Assembly: GCA_027451305.1 (NCBI GenBank)
Contig: DAIDJQ010000215.1
Span: forward strand, 1-10,265
DNA length: 10,265 nucleotides
DNA from: Cellulomonas sp.
Lineage (GTDB): Bacteria; Actinomycetota; Actinomycetes; Actinomycetales; Cellulomonadaceae
Direction: 5' to 3'
The position numbers and the translations under genes are program-made. Positions within the stretch are counted from its first letter, which is position 1; every line of letters begins with the position of its first letter. This document shows positions 1 through 7,222 of the stretch, in pieces. The notes below the pieces were generated by a model that did not search any database, was not told where the DNA came from, and was given only the letters and a program-made list of their open reading frames with translations.

Positions 1-1793
1 CCGGCGTGCTTGGGGTCGGCGAGCTGATCCCACCAGAGAGATTCGGCTTCGGACCATTCGCCCTGCTGCGCGAATTCGTCGCCCATGAAGATGAGCTGCT
101 TGCCGGGGTGCGTCCACTGATAGGCGAACAGTGCCCGGACGTTGGCGGTCTTCTGCCAGTGGTCACCCGGCATCCGGGCGTAGAGGGATCCCTTTCCGTG
201 CACCACCTCGTCGTGGGACAGGGGCAAGATGAACTGTTCCGAATAGGCGTACACCATCGAGAACGTGATCTCGCCGTGGTGGTAGCTGCGGTGGATCGGC
301 TGCTCCGCCATGTAGCGGAGCGTGTCGTTCATCCAGCCCATGTTCCACTTCAGGCCGAACCCGAGCCCGCCGTGGTCGGTCGGGGCCGTGACGCCACCCC
401 ACGCCGTGGACTCTTCCGCGATCATCAGGACGCCCGGTGTCCGACGGTAGGCGGTGGCGTTGGCCTCCTGCAGGAAGGAGATCGCGTCGAGGTTCTCCCG
501 TCCGCCGTACTGGTTGGGGCGCCATTGACCGTCGGCGCGTGAGTAGTCGAGGTAGAGCATCGAGGCGACGGCGTCGACCCGCAGGCCGTCGATGTGGAAC
601 TCCTCGAACCAGTAGGTCGCGTTGGCGACGAGGAAGTTGCGGACCTCGGCACGGCCGAAGTTGAAGATGTAGGTGCCCCAGTCGGGGTGCTCGCCGCGGA
701 GCGGGTCGGGGTCCTCGTAGAGCGAGGTGCCGTCGAACCGGCCGAGGCTCCAGTCGTCCTTGGGGAAGTGCGCCGGCACCCAGTCGACGATGACACCGAT
801 ACCTGCCTGATGCAGGGTGTCGATGAGGTAGCGCAGGTCGTCCGGGTGGCCGAAGCGCGATGTCGGCGCGTAGTAGGACGAGACCTGGTAGCCCCATGAT
901 CCGCCGAAGGGGTGTTCGGCTACCGGCATGAACTCCACGTGGGTGAAGCCCGTCTCGCGCACGTACTCGGTCAGCTGGGCGGCGAGGTCGCGGTAGGAGA
1001 GGCCCTGACGCCATGAGCCGAGGTGGACCTCGTAGATCGACACGGGGCCGGTGTGCGGGTCGGTGCTCTCTCGGTGCGTGAGCCATGCGTCGTCGGACCA
1101 GGTGAACCGGGACTCGACGACGACGGACGCGGTGGCTGGCGGCATCTCTGTGCCACGGGCCATCGGGTCGGCCTTCTGGCGCCACGTGCCGTCCGCTCCG
1201 ACGATCTCGAACTTGTACCGGCTGCCCGCCCCGACGCCCGGGACGAACAGCTCCCAGATGCCACTGTCGCCGAGCGACCGCATGGCGTGCTGCGCGCCTT
1301 GCCAGTAGTTGAAGTCGCCGACCACGCGGACCGCGCGGGCGTTCGGCGCCCACACAGCGAAGGACGTACCCGTGACATCGCCCAGGGGGTCCGGGTAGCT
1401 GCGGACCGAGGCGCCGAGAACGGTCCAGAGCTGCTCGTGGCGGCCTTCCCGGATCAGGTGCAGGTCGACCTGGCCCAGCGTCGGGAGGTAGCGGTAGGGC
1501 TCGTCGACCATCGTGGTCGTGTCGCCGTAGGTGACGGCGAGGCGGTAGGCCGGAACGGTGTCGGCGTCCAGGACCGCCACCCAGATGCCGTCCTGCTCAT
1601 GGCGTGCCTCGGTCTGCTCGCCGTCCGTGATCACGACGACGCTGTCCGCCAGCGGTCGGAGCGTGCGGATCGTCACCCCGTGCTCGCCAGGATGTGCGCC
1701 GAGCACGCCATGGGGGTCGTAGTGCAGACCGGACGCCACCGCCCGCAGGGTGTCGGCGTCGACAGGGACCGGGGAGGGCGCGACCGGGGTCAT
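1..1793 (-). CDS. glgB: 1,4-alpha-glucan branching enzyme GlgB (GH13), C-terminus cut by the window edge
   Basis: GlgB cuts an alpha-1,4-glucan chain and rejoins it by an alpha-1,6 bond, making the branches of cytoplasmic glycogen or alpha-glucan. The reading frame is open from an ATG at 1793 to the window edge, giving 597 complete codons of a protein usually about 730 residues long. An N-terminal beta module (about residues 15-110, with [12 protein letters not shown]) is followed by a CBM48 module (about 135-225, [12 protein letters not shown]). The GH13 barrel starts near residue 250 ([10 protein letters not shown]) and carries [10 protein letters not shown] near 337. The catalytic triad is present: Asp407 ([10 protein letters not shown]), Glu460 (MIAEEST) and Asp528 ([10 protein letters not shown]). 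These sit exactly two residues beyond the E. coli GlgB positions as I recall them (405, 458, 526), which supports the ATG. In-frame GTG codons at 1814 and 1817 are alternatives. No good Shine-Dalgarno is visible. The missing part is the barrel end and C-terminal beta domain. GC is lower than in the neighbouring genes. Confidence 0.96.
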   Translation of the reverse strand, partial: MTPVAPSPVPVDADTLRAVASGLHYDPHGVLGAHPGEHGVTIRTLRPLADSVVVITDGEQTEARHEQDGIWVAVLDADTVPAYRLAVTYGDTTTMVDEPYRYLPTLGQVDLHLIREGRHEQLWTVLGASVRSYPDPLGDVTGTSFAVWAPNARAVRVVGDFNYWQGAQHAMRSLGDSGIWELFVPGVGAGSRYKFEIVGADGTWRQKADPMARGTEMPPATASVVVESRFTWSDDAWLTHRESTDPHTGPVSIYEVHLGSWRQGLSYRDLAAQLTEYVRETGFTHVEFMPVAEHPFGGSWGYQVSSYYAPTSRFGHPDDLRYLIDTLHQAGIGVIVDWVPAHFPKDDWSLGRFDGTSLYEDPDPLRGEHPDWGTYIFNFGRAEVRNFLVANATYWFEEFHIDGLRVDAVASMLYLDYSRADGQWRPNQYGGRENLDAISFLQEANATAYRRTPGVLMIAEESTAWGGVTAPTDHGGLGFGLKWNMGWMNDTLRYMAEQPIHRSYHHGEITFSMVYAYSEQFILPLSHDEVVHGKGSLYARMPGDHWQKTANVRALFAYQWTHPGKQLIFMGDEFAQQGEWSEAESLWWDQLADPKHA

Positions 1794-1873
1794 TGCCCTA
1801 GCCAACCACCGCACCACCGTCCGTGCAGAGGCGCACCCGGGCGAACCGCCGACGGGATCGGGCCGTGACCGAC

Positions 1874-3253
1874 TCAGTGCAGCAGGCGGTCCAGGCCAGC
1901 CAGCGGGATGTGCAGCCAGCTGGGGCGGTTGCGCTGCTCGTAGACCGCCTCGTAGAGGGCCTTGTCCAGCTCGAGCGCGGTGAGCAGCACCGCAGAGGAG
2001 CCTTCCCCGGCGGCGAGTGATGTCCCGGCGACCTCGTCATAGTGCACGAGCAGGGCGCGGCGGGCCGAGCCCGACCAGTCGCGGGCCGTCTCGTGGTGCA
2101 GGCCGCCGACGGCCGCCGCATAGTCGAAGGAGCGCAGCATCCCTGCGACGTCTCGGACTGCCAGGTCAGGCCTGGTGCGCGAGGCGAGCGGTGCGAGCGG
2201 CTCGCCCTCGAAGTCGGTGACGACCCAGCGGCCGGCCGAACGCAGCACCTGACCCAGGTGGAGGTCCCCGTGCACCCGCTGGCGCGGCGGGGCCGCCGGC
2301 AGCGCCCTGACGCGCGCGGCAACCCTGCGGACCTCGTCGGCGTATGGAAGAAGGGCCGGGACGGCGTCGGCAGCCCACGCGAAGCGTTCCTCGAGCTGGC
2401 GGGCCACCTGTTCAGGTCCGGAGGCTGCGGCCTGCCCGTCGGCGGGCGCCGGGACCGGATCCGGCTCGGTGCCGAACCCGCGCACCAGGGCCGCGTGCAT
2501 GCCGGCGACGACGGCACCGAGCTGTCCGGCCTCCTCGTCGAACGACGTCCCCGCGCCGGCCAGCTCGCACGCCAGCTCGAAGCCGTCACGGGCCGCAGGG
2601 ACGAATGCCGACAGCGCGCCGAGATAGCCGTCGGCGAGGTCGCCGCCACCGTCCGGCCAGCGGCCGACGAGCCAGCCCAACGGTGCCGGCACGCCGTCCC
2701 AGCCGACCTCCACGAGGCGGCGCGGGACGTCGACGTCAGGGTTCGGTCCGGCCGCCAGCGCGCGAAAGACCTTGAGGATCGCCACCGGGGGCTGGTGCGG
2801 GTCCGCGTGCGCCCGGCGCAGCACCACGGAGGTGTTCGACTGCTCCCCGGTGATCACCCGGGCCGTGTCCGGGTCGAGATCGGCGGGCGCATGCCCCTGG
2901 GGGCCGTCGGCGGCGGCCAGCCAGGCGCGCAGGAAGGCGGGGTGCCCGACGGCGTCACGGAGCACGCGGTCGTCGAGACGGCCGATGACGTCGGCGTCCG
3001 AGTCCTGAGGCACGACGGTGACCGGGCCGAGGACCACGGGTACCTGCAGCAGGGCGTCGACGGAACCTGCTCTCACCCGCACGAGCGGGATGCGGACGGA
3101 CGGGTCGTCGAGCGGGAGGACGGCCACCACCTCGACCTGCGCGGCGACGCCCTTGGCCGGGAACCAGCGGCGCGTGGGGAGCCAGGCGCGCAGCAGGTCG
3201 GTGAGCGGCTCGAGCGGGAGGTCCGCAGAGCCCGGGACGGCCGTCAGCGTCAT
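1874..3253 (-). CDS. mak: Maltokinase (ATP-dependent, forms maltose 1-phosphate)
   Basis: Mak (also called Pep2) phosphorylates maltose with ATP to alpha-maltose 1-phosphate, the donor used by GlgE. The 459-residue product matches the usual length of about 450-460. The N-terminal cap domain is marked by [12 protein letters not shown] (residues 24-35). The rest has the aminoglycoside-phosphotransferase-like kinase fold: Lys161 in VAILKVFR is the likely ATP-binding lysine, VHGDLHLGQ carries the catalytic Asp330, and VVTDFEGEP carries the metal-binding Asp347. The ATG at 3253 overlaps the treS stop by four bases (ATGA) and has a strong GGAGGT nine bases upstream, so the start is well fixed. The gene ends in TGA at 1874-1876, 80 bases before glgB. 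In some actinobacteria TreS and Mak are fused; here they are separate but coupled. The assignment is secure from the motifs and from its place between treS and glgB. Confidence 0.96.
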   Translation of the reverse strand: MTLTAVPGSADLPLEPLTDLLRAWLPTRRWFPAKGVAAQVEVVAVLPLDDPSVRIPLVRVRAGSVDALLQVPVVLGPVTVVPQDSDADVIGRLDDRVLRDAVGHPAFLRAWLAAADGPQGHAPADLDPDTARVITGEQSNTSVVLRRAHADPHQPPVAILKVFRALAAGPNPDVDVPRRLVEVGWDGVPAPLGWLVGRWPDGGGDLADGYLGALSAFVPAARDGFELACELAGAGTSFDEEAGQLGAVVAGMHAALVRGFGTEPDPVPAPADGQAAASGPEQVARQLEERFAWAADAVPALLPYADEVRRVAARVRALPAAPPRQRVHGDLHLGQVLRSAGRWVVTDFEGEPLAPLASRTRPDLAVRDVAGMLRSFDYAAAVGGLHHETARDWSGSARRALLVHYDEVAGTSLAAGEGSSAVLLTALELDKALYEAVYEQRNRPSWLHIPLAGLDRLLH

Positions 3254-4989
3254 GGGGTGACGACCTCCAGCCAGTAGAAGTCACGGGAGCCGAGCGTGAA
3301 CGTGCAGGCGTCGTCGGCACCGATGGCGGGGAAGGGCGCGCCGCCGAACACGTCTCGCAGCGTGGATCCGGCGGCGCCCGGGATCGCGACGCGGGCAGCC
3401 CGAGCGGTGGAGGCGAGGTTCGCGACGACGAGGACGGTCTGGGTCGGGGTGCGCCGCAGGAAGGCCAGGACGGAGTCGTTGTCCGACGGCACGACGGTGA
3501 AGTCCCCGAGACCGAGCGCCGGGAAGCGGCGACGCACGGCGAGCATGCCCTTGATCCAGTGCAGCAGCGAGGTGGGCTGGGCGAGCTGGGCCTCGACGTT
3601 CACGTGGGCGTAGTGGTGCACCAGGGACTGCACGAGCGGGAGGTACAGCTTGCCGGGGTCGACGGTGGAGAAGCCCGCGTTGCGGTCCGGCGTCCACTGC
3701 ATCGGCGTGCGGACGGAGTCGCGGTCGGCGAGCCAGATGTTGTCCCCCATTCCGATCTCGTCGCCGTAGTACAGGCACGGGCTGCCCGGCAGGGACAGCA
3801 GGAGTGCGTGCGCCAGCTCGATCTCCTTGCGGGAGTTGTCGAGCAGCGGTGCGAGCCGACGGCGGATGCCGACGTTGGCTCGCATCCGCGAGTCGGCGGC
3901 GTACCAGCCGTACATCGAGGCGCGCTCCTCGGTGGAGACCATCTCGAGGGTCAGCTCGTCGTGGTTGCGCAGGAAGGTGCTCCACTGCGCGCCGGCCGGG
4001 ATGGGTGGCGTGTCTGCGAGGATGTCGACGATCGGCGTGGCGCGCTGGTCGCGCAGCGCGTAGAAGATGCGCGGCATCACCGGGAAGTGGAAGCACATGT
4101 GGCACTCCGGCTCCTCGGGCGTGCCGAAGTAGTCCACGACGTCCTCGGGCCACTGGTTCGCCTCGGCCAGCATGATCCGGCCGGGGAACTCCTCGTCGAG
4201 CATGCGCCGCACCCGCCGCAGGAACGCGTGGGTGGCCGGCAGGTTCTCGCAGTTGGTGCCCTCGGCCTCGAACAGGTACGGGACCGCGTCCAGCCGGAAG
4301 CCGTCGACCCCCAGACCGAGCCAGAACCGGCCGACGTCGAGCATCGCCTCGGCCACGCGCGGGTTCTCGAAGTTGAGGTCCGGCTGGTGGCTGAAGAAGC
4401 GGTGCCAGAAGTACTGCCGGCGCACCGGGTCGAACGTCCAGTTGGAGGTCTCGGTGTCGACGAAGATGATGCGGGCGTCGGGGTACCCCGCGTTGTCGTC
4501 CCGCCAGACGTAGAAGTCGCCGTACGGACCGTCGGGGTCGGCGCGCGACGCCTGGAACCAGGGGTGCTGGTCGCTGGTGTGGTTCATCACCAGGTCGACG
4601 ACGATCCGCATGCCCCGCGCGTGGGTCTGCTGCACCAGCTCGGTGAAGTCCGCGATGGTGCCGTACTGGCCCGCGACGGCGGTGTAGTCGGCCACGTCGT
4701 AGCCACCGTCGCGCAGCGGGGACGGGTAGAAGGGCGGCAGCCAGAGGCAGTCGATGCCGAGCCACTGCAGGTAGTCGAGCCGCTCGATCAGCCCGCGGAT
4801 GTCGCCCGAGCCCTCTCCACGGGAGTCGGAGAAGCAGCGCAGCATCACCTCGTAGAAGACCGCGGTCCGGTACCACTGGGGGTTCTCCGGCGGCAGCCCC
4901 GGTTGGTCCCCGGCAGGGACCTGTGGCTGGCGGCGCGCGGGCAACCCGTGCAGGGCGAGGGCCGCGGTGGTGGGGGCGGGCTCGTTCAC
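3250..4989 (-). CDS. treS: Trehalose synthase / maltose alpha-D-glucosyltransferase TreS (GH13)
   Basis: TreS reversibly isomerises trehalose and maltose in the cytoplasm by an intramolecular glucosyl transfer. Together with Mak it converts trehalose into the GlgE substrate. The product is 579 residues, close to the usual 580-600. After a 36-residue polar, Pro-rich leader, the GH13 domain starts at PQWYRTAVFYEVMLRCF. Family hallmarks are DLVMNHTSDQHPWF, Asp234 as nucleophile (GFRLDAVPYLFE), Glu276 as acid/base (IMLAEANQWPEDV), Asp344 (FLRNHDELTLEMV) and the TreS-type stretch GMGDNIWLADRDSVRTPMQW. A beta domain ends the protein (FYWLEVVTP). The GTG at 4989 forms a GTGA overlap with the glgE stop, and no other start codon is as well placed before the conserved domain. 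The frame also runs open far upstream across glgE, but that part is out of frame with glgE and is not coding. It shares an ATGA overlap with mak downstream. Confidence 0.96.
   Translation of the reverse strand: MNEPAPTTAALALHGLPARRQPQVPAGDQPGLPPENPQWYRTAVFYEVMLRCFSDSRGEGSGDIRGLIERLDYLQWLGIDCLWLPPFYPSPLRDGGYDVADYTAVAGQYGTIADFTELVQQTHARGMRIVVDLVMNHTSDQHPWFQASRADPDGPYGDFYVWRDDNAGYPDARIIFVDTETSNWTFDPVRRQYFWHRFFSHQPDLNFENPRVAEAMLDVGRFWLGLGVDGFRLDAVPYLFEAEGTNCENLPATHAFLRRVRRMLDEEFPGRIMLAEANQWPEDVVDYFGTPEEPECHMCFHFPVMPRIFYALRDQRATPIVDILADTPPIPAGAQWSTFLRNHDELTLEMVSTEERASMYGWYAADSRMRANVGIRRRLAPLLDNSRKEIELAHALLLSLPGSPCLYYGDEIGMGDNIWLADRDSVRTPMQWTPDRNAGFSTVDPGKLYLPLVQSLVHHYAHVNVEAQLAQPTSLLHWIKGMLAVRRRFPALGLGDFTVVPSDNDSVLAFLRRTPTQTVLVVANLASTARAARVAIPGAAGSTLRDVFGGAPFPAIGADDACTFTLGSRDFYWLEVVTP
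3263..3268 (-). promoter_or_regulatory. Shine-Dalgarno GGAGGT for mak
   Basis: The minus strand reads GGAGGT at 3268-3263, nine bases before the mak ATG and inside the last codons of treS. It is the clearest ribosome binding site in the window and fixes the mak start. It suggests mak can recruit ribosomes itself as well as by coupling from treS. Confidence 0.8.
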
Positions 4990-7130
4990 GACGCGTCCAG
5001 GTGCACCACGTGGGCGCAGCTGATGGTGGGGTCGAGGCGTACGAAGGCCTCCGGACCCCACCGGAAGGTGGTGTCGGTCAGCAGGTCGTGGGCCGTGACC
5101 GGGCCGAGCGGGGGCAGGCCGAGCGCCGCCAGGTCGAGCAGCACCATGCCCTCGCGCGGCTGGAAGGGGTCGAGGTTCACGACGACGACCACCGTGTCTG
5201 CCACCCCGGTCGGAGAGTCCTCCGCCGCGACGTGCCGCGAGAAGCACACGAGCGCGTCGTCGGTGGTCGGGTGCACCCGCAGGTCGCGCAGCTGCTGGAG
5301 CGCCGGGTGGGCGCGGCGGATCGCGTTCAGCCGACCGATCAGCAGCGAGATGCCGTAGCGGTCCGCCACGGACCAGTCGCGGGGACGGAACTCGTACTTC
5401 TCGTTGTCGACCTGCTCCTCGACTCCGGGGCGCGGCACGTGCTCCACCAGCTCGTAGCCCGAGTAGACGCCCCACGTGGGCGAGCCCGTGGCGGCGAGGA
5501 CGGCGCGCACGGCGAACCCACCCAGTCCGGTGGCCTGCAGGTACGGCGGGAGGATGTCGTGCGTGGTCGGCCAGAAGCTGGGTCGCATCCAGGCGCCGTC
5601 CGGTCCGGCGACCGTCGCCAGGTACTCCTCCAGCTCCTCCTTGGTGTTGCGCCAGGTGAAGTACGTGTACGACTGGTGGAAGCCGACCTTCGCGAGCGCC
5701 AGCATCATGGCCGGCCGCGTGAAGGCCTCCGCGAGGAAGAGGACGTCGGGGTGCTGACGTGCGACGTCGGCCAGCAGCCGCTCCCAGAACGGCAGCGGCT
5801 TGGTGTGCGGGTTGTCCACGCGGAACGCCCTGACGCCGTGGTCGATCCACAGCTCCACCACGCGGCGGATCTCGGCGTAGATGCCCTCGGGGTCGTTGTC
5901 GAAGTTGAGGGGGTAGATGTCCTGGTACTTCTTCGGCGGGTTCTCCGCGTAGGCGATCGTGCCGTCGGCCCTCGTGGTGAACCACTGCGGGTGCTCGCGC
6001 ACCCACGGGTGGTCCGGCGAGCACTGCAGCGCGAGGTCGAGGGCGACCTCGAGGCCGAGCCCACGAGCCGTGTCGACGAACGCGTCGAAGTCGTCGAACG
6101 TGCCGAGGCTCGGCTCGATCGCGTCGTGACCGCCGTCCGGTGAGCCGATGGCGTACGGCGACCCGGGGTCGCCCGGCTCGGCCACCAACGTGTTGTTGCG
6201 TCCCTTGCGGAAGGTGGTCCCGATCGGGTGGATCGGGGTGAGGTACACGACGTCGAACCCCATCGAGGCGATGCGCGGCAGCTCCTCCGCGGCGGTCCGC
6301 AGCGTCCCGGAGACCCACCGGCCGGTGTCCGGGTCGACGTGGGCGCCGTGCGAGCGCGGGAACAGCTCGTACCACGCGCCGGCGAGGGCAAGCGGACGGT
6401 GCACCACCAGCGGGTAGGCGTCCGACGACGACACCAGGTCGCGCAGCGGGGTACGGGCGAGCGCGGCGAGGACGTCGTCGGACGTGGCCGCGGCGAGTCG
6501 CTCGTCGGCCGGGCGCTCGCGATCCCGCAGCAGGGCCAGCGCGTCGTGCAGGAGCGCCGCGTCGTCCGCCGGCATCGCCTCGGAGCCGGTGCGGTCGGCG
6601 GCGCGAGCCAGCACCCTGGCGCCCTCGGCCAGCATGAGCTCGGTGTCGATGCCGGCCGGCACCTTGATGCCGGCATCGTGCGCCCAGGTGCCGAAGGGGT
6701 CCGACCACCCCTCGACGCGGAACGTCCACAGGCCCGGGTGGTCCGGCACCACACGCGCCTCGTACCGGTCCAGGCCCTTGAGCACCTCGGTCATCCGCGT
6801 CGTCTGGTGCACGGTGCCGTCCGGCCGGATCAGGACGGTGGTGGCACCGAACGCGTCGTGGCCCTCCCGGAACACGGTGGCCTGGACGGGAACCGCCTCA
6901 CCTGCGACGGCCTTCGCCGGGTAACGACCCTCCTCGGCGACCGGGGCGACGTCGAGGACGGGGATGCGGCCGATCCGGGTGCCGGAGCGGCCGGCCGGCA
7001 GGGTCGTCGTGGACCGGGACGCCGTGTGACGCGCAGCGGCGTCGTCAGGCACCGCCGCCGCGACGGGAGCCGGACGCGTGGCCGCAGCCTCGGGCTGCGG
7101 GCGGGGGGAGGAGGCCGACGAGGGTCGCAC
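4986..7130 (-). CDS. glgE: Alpha-1,4-glucan:maltose-1-phosphate maltosyltransferase GlgE (GH13_3)
   Basis: GlgE extends alpha-1,4-glucan by two glucose units per step, using alpha-maltose 1-phosphate and releasing phosphate. The product is 714 residues, longer than the 675-701 I recall for S. coelicolor and M. tuberculosis. Conserved sequence begins near residue 54 (GRIPVLDVAPV, then YPAKAVAGE and FREGHDAFGA). Hallmarks follow: HPIGTTFRKGRNNTL, LALQCSPDHPWV, the nucleophile Asp439 (FRVDNPHTKPLPFWE), the acid/base Glu468 (FLAEAFTRPAMM), SYTYFTWRNTKEELEEY and Asp525 (TTHDILPPYLQ). All three catalytic residues sit 45 positions after the S. coelicolor ones as I recall them (394, 423, 480). The GTG at 7130 is the first start after an in-frame TAG at 7140-7142. 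A GTG at 7052 (residue 27) is an alternative. A -10-like TAGGTT six bases upstream suggests a leaderless mRNA. The first 53 residues are Pro/Ala/Ser/Thr-rich and look disordered. The stop overlaps the treS start. Confidence 0.97.
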   Translation of the reverse strand: MRPSSASSPRPQPEAAATRPAPVAAAVPDDAAARHTASRSTTTLPAGRSGTRIGRIPVLDVAPVAEEGRYPAKAVAGEAVPVQATVFREGHDAFGATTVLIRPDGTVHQTTRMTEVLKGLDRYEARVVPDHPGLWTFRVEGWSDPFGTWAHDAGIKVPAGIDTELMLAEGARVLARAADRTGSEAMPADDAALLHDALALLRDRERPADERLAAATSDDVLAALARTPLRDLVSSSDAYPLVVHRPLALAGAWYELFPRSHGAHVDPDTGRWVSGTLRTAAEELPRIASMGFDVVYLTPIHPIGTTFRKGRNNTLVAEPGDPGSPYAIGSPDGGHDAIEPSLGTFDDFDAFVDTARGLGLEVALDLALQCSPDHPWVREHPQWFTTRADGTIAYAENPPKKYQDIYPLNFDNDPEGIYAEIRRVVELWIDHGVRAFRVDNPHTKPLPFWERLLADVARQHPDVLFLAEAFTRPAMMLALAKVGFHQSYTYFTWRNTKEELEEYLATVAGPDGAWMRPSFWPTTHDILPPYLQATGLGGFAVRAVLAATGSPTWGVYSGYELVEHVPRPGVEEQVDNEKYEFRPRDWSVADRYGISLLIGRLNAIRRAHPALQQLRDLRVHPTTDDALVCFSRHVAAEDSPTGVADTVVVVVNLDPFQPREGMVLLDLAALGLPPLGPVTAHDLLTDTTFRWGPEAFVRLDPTISCAHVVHLDAS

Positions 7131-7136
7131 GGTCCG

Positions 7137-7142
7137 AACCTA
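7137..7142 (-). promoter_or_regulatory. Putative -10 element (TAGGTT) of a leaderless glgE promoter
   Basis: The minus strand reads TAGGTT, then CGGACC, then the GTG start of glgE. This fits the actinobacterial TANNNT -10 pattern, with transcription expected to begin at or next to the GTG. No Shine-Dalgarno lies upstream and no convincing -35 hexamer is visible at 16-18 bases (TGCCCC at 17). The call rests on spacing and consensus alone. Confidence 0.45.
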
Positions 7143-7172
7143 TCCGCCCGTACGGTCGGGGGGCATCTGGTG

Positions 7173-7217
7173 GGAGCACTGCCTGGACGCGTGTCCTGCT
7201 CCGACCGGTCCGGGAGC
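7173..7217 (-). promoter_or_regulatory. Two overlapping, mutually exclusive stem-loops between glgX and glgE
   Basis: Just after the glgX stop the transcript can fold GCTCC (7217-7213) with GGAGC (7202-7198), the loop containing the palindrome GACCGGTC. Alternatively GGAGCA (7202-7197) pairs with TGCTCC (7178-7173), extended inside by GGAC/GTCC around a four-base ACGC loop. The two share the GGAGC strand, so only one can form at a time. No T-run follows, so this is not a standard intrinsic terminator. It could act in termination, processing or 3'-end protection of glgX mRNA, or be a chance effect of high GC. Confidence 0.35.
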
Positions 7218-7222
7218 CACCG

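Noticed and set aside
163..1353. A 396-codon minus-strand open frame inside the glgB region
   Set aside because: It is out of frame with the glgB frame, which shows the full GH13 triad and CBM48; this one is Arg/Pro-rich noise.
1794..1873. A separate promoter or small gene in the mak-glgB gap
   Set aside because: No TANNNT at suitable spacing, only a four-base stem (GGCG/CGCC), and no short frame with a ribosome site; nothing supportable.
2042..3277. A 411-codon plus-strand open frame antisense to mak
   Set aside because: Shadow of the mak coding frame; no motif, no credible ribosome site, and it overlaps the gene almost end to end.
3559..5358. A 599-codon plus-strand open frame antisense to treS and the end of glgE
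   Set aside because: It crosses the junction of two real minus-strand genes and has no domain signature; an antisense shadow of high GC3.
3250..6729. A 1159-codon minus-strand open frame that would give TreS a very long N-terminal extension
   Set aside because: The part before 4989 runs out of frame through glgE and is Arg/Pro/Gly/Ala-rich without family similarity. The GTGA overlap marks the real treS start.
7198..7217. Intrinsic terminator after glgX
   Set aside because: The hairpin GCTCC/GGAGC is present but no T-run follows on the minus strand, so a Rho-independent terminator cannot be claimed.
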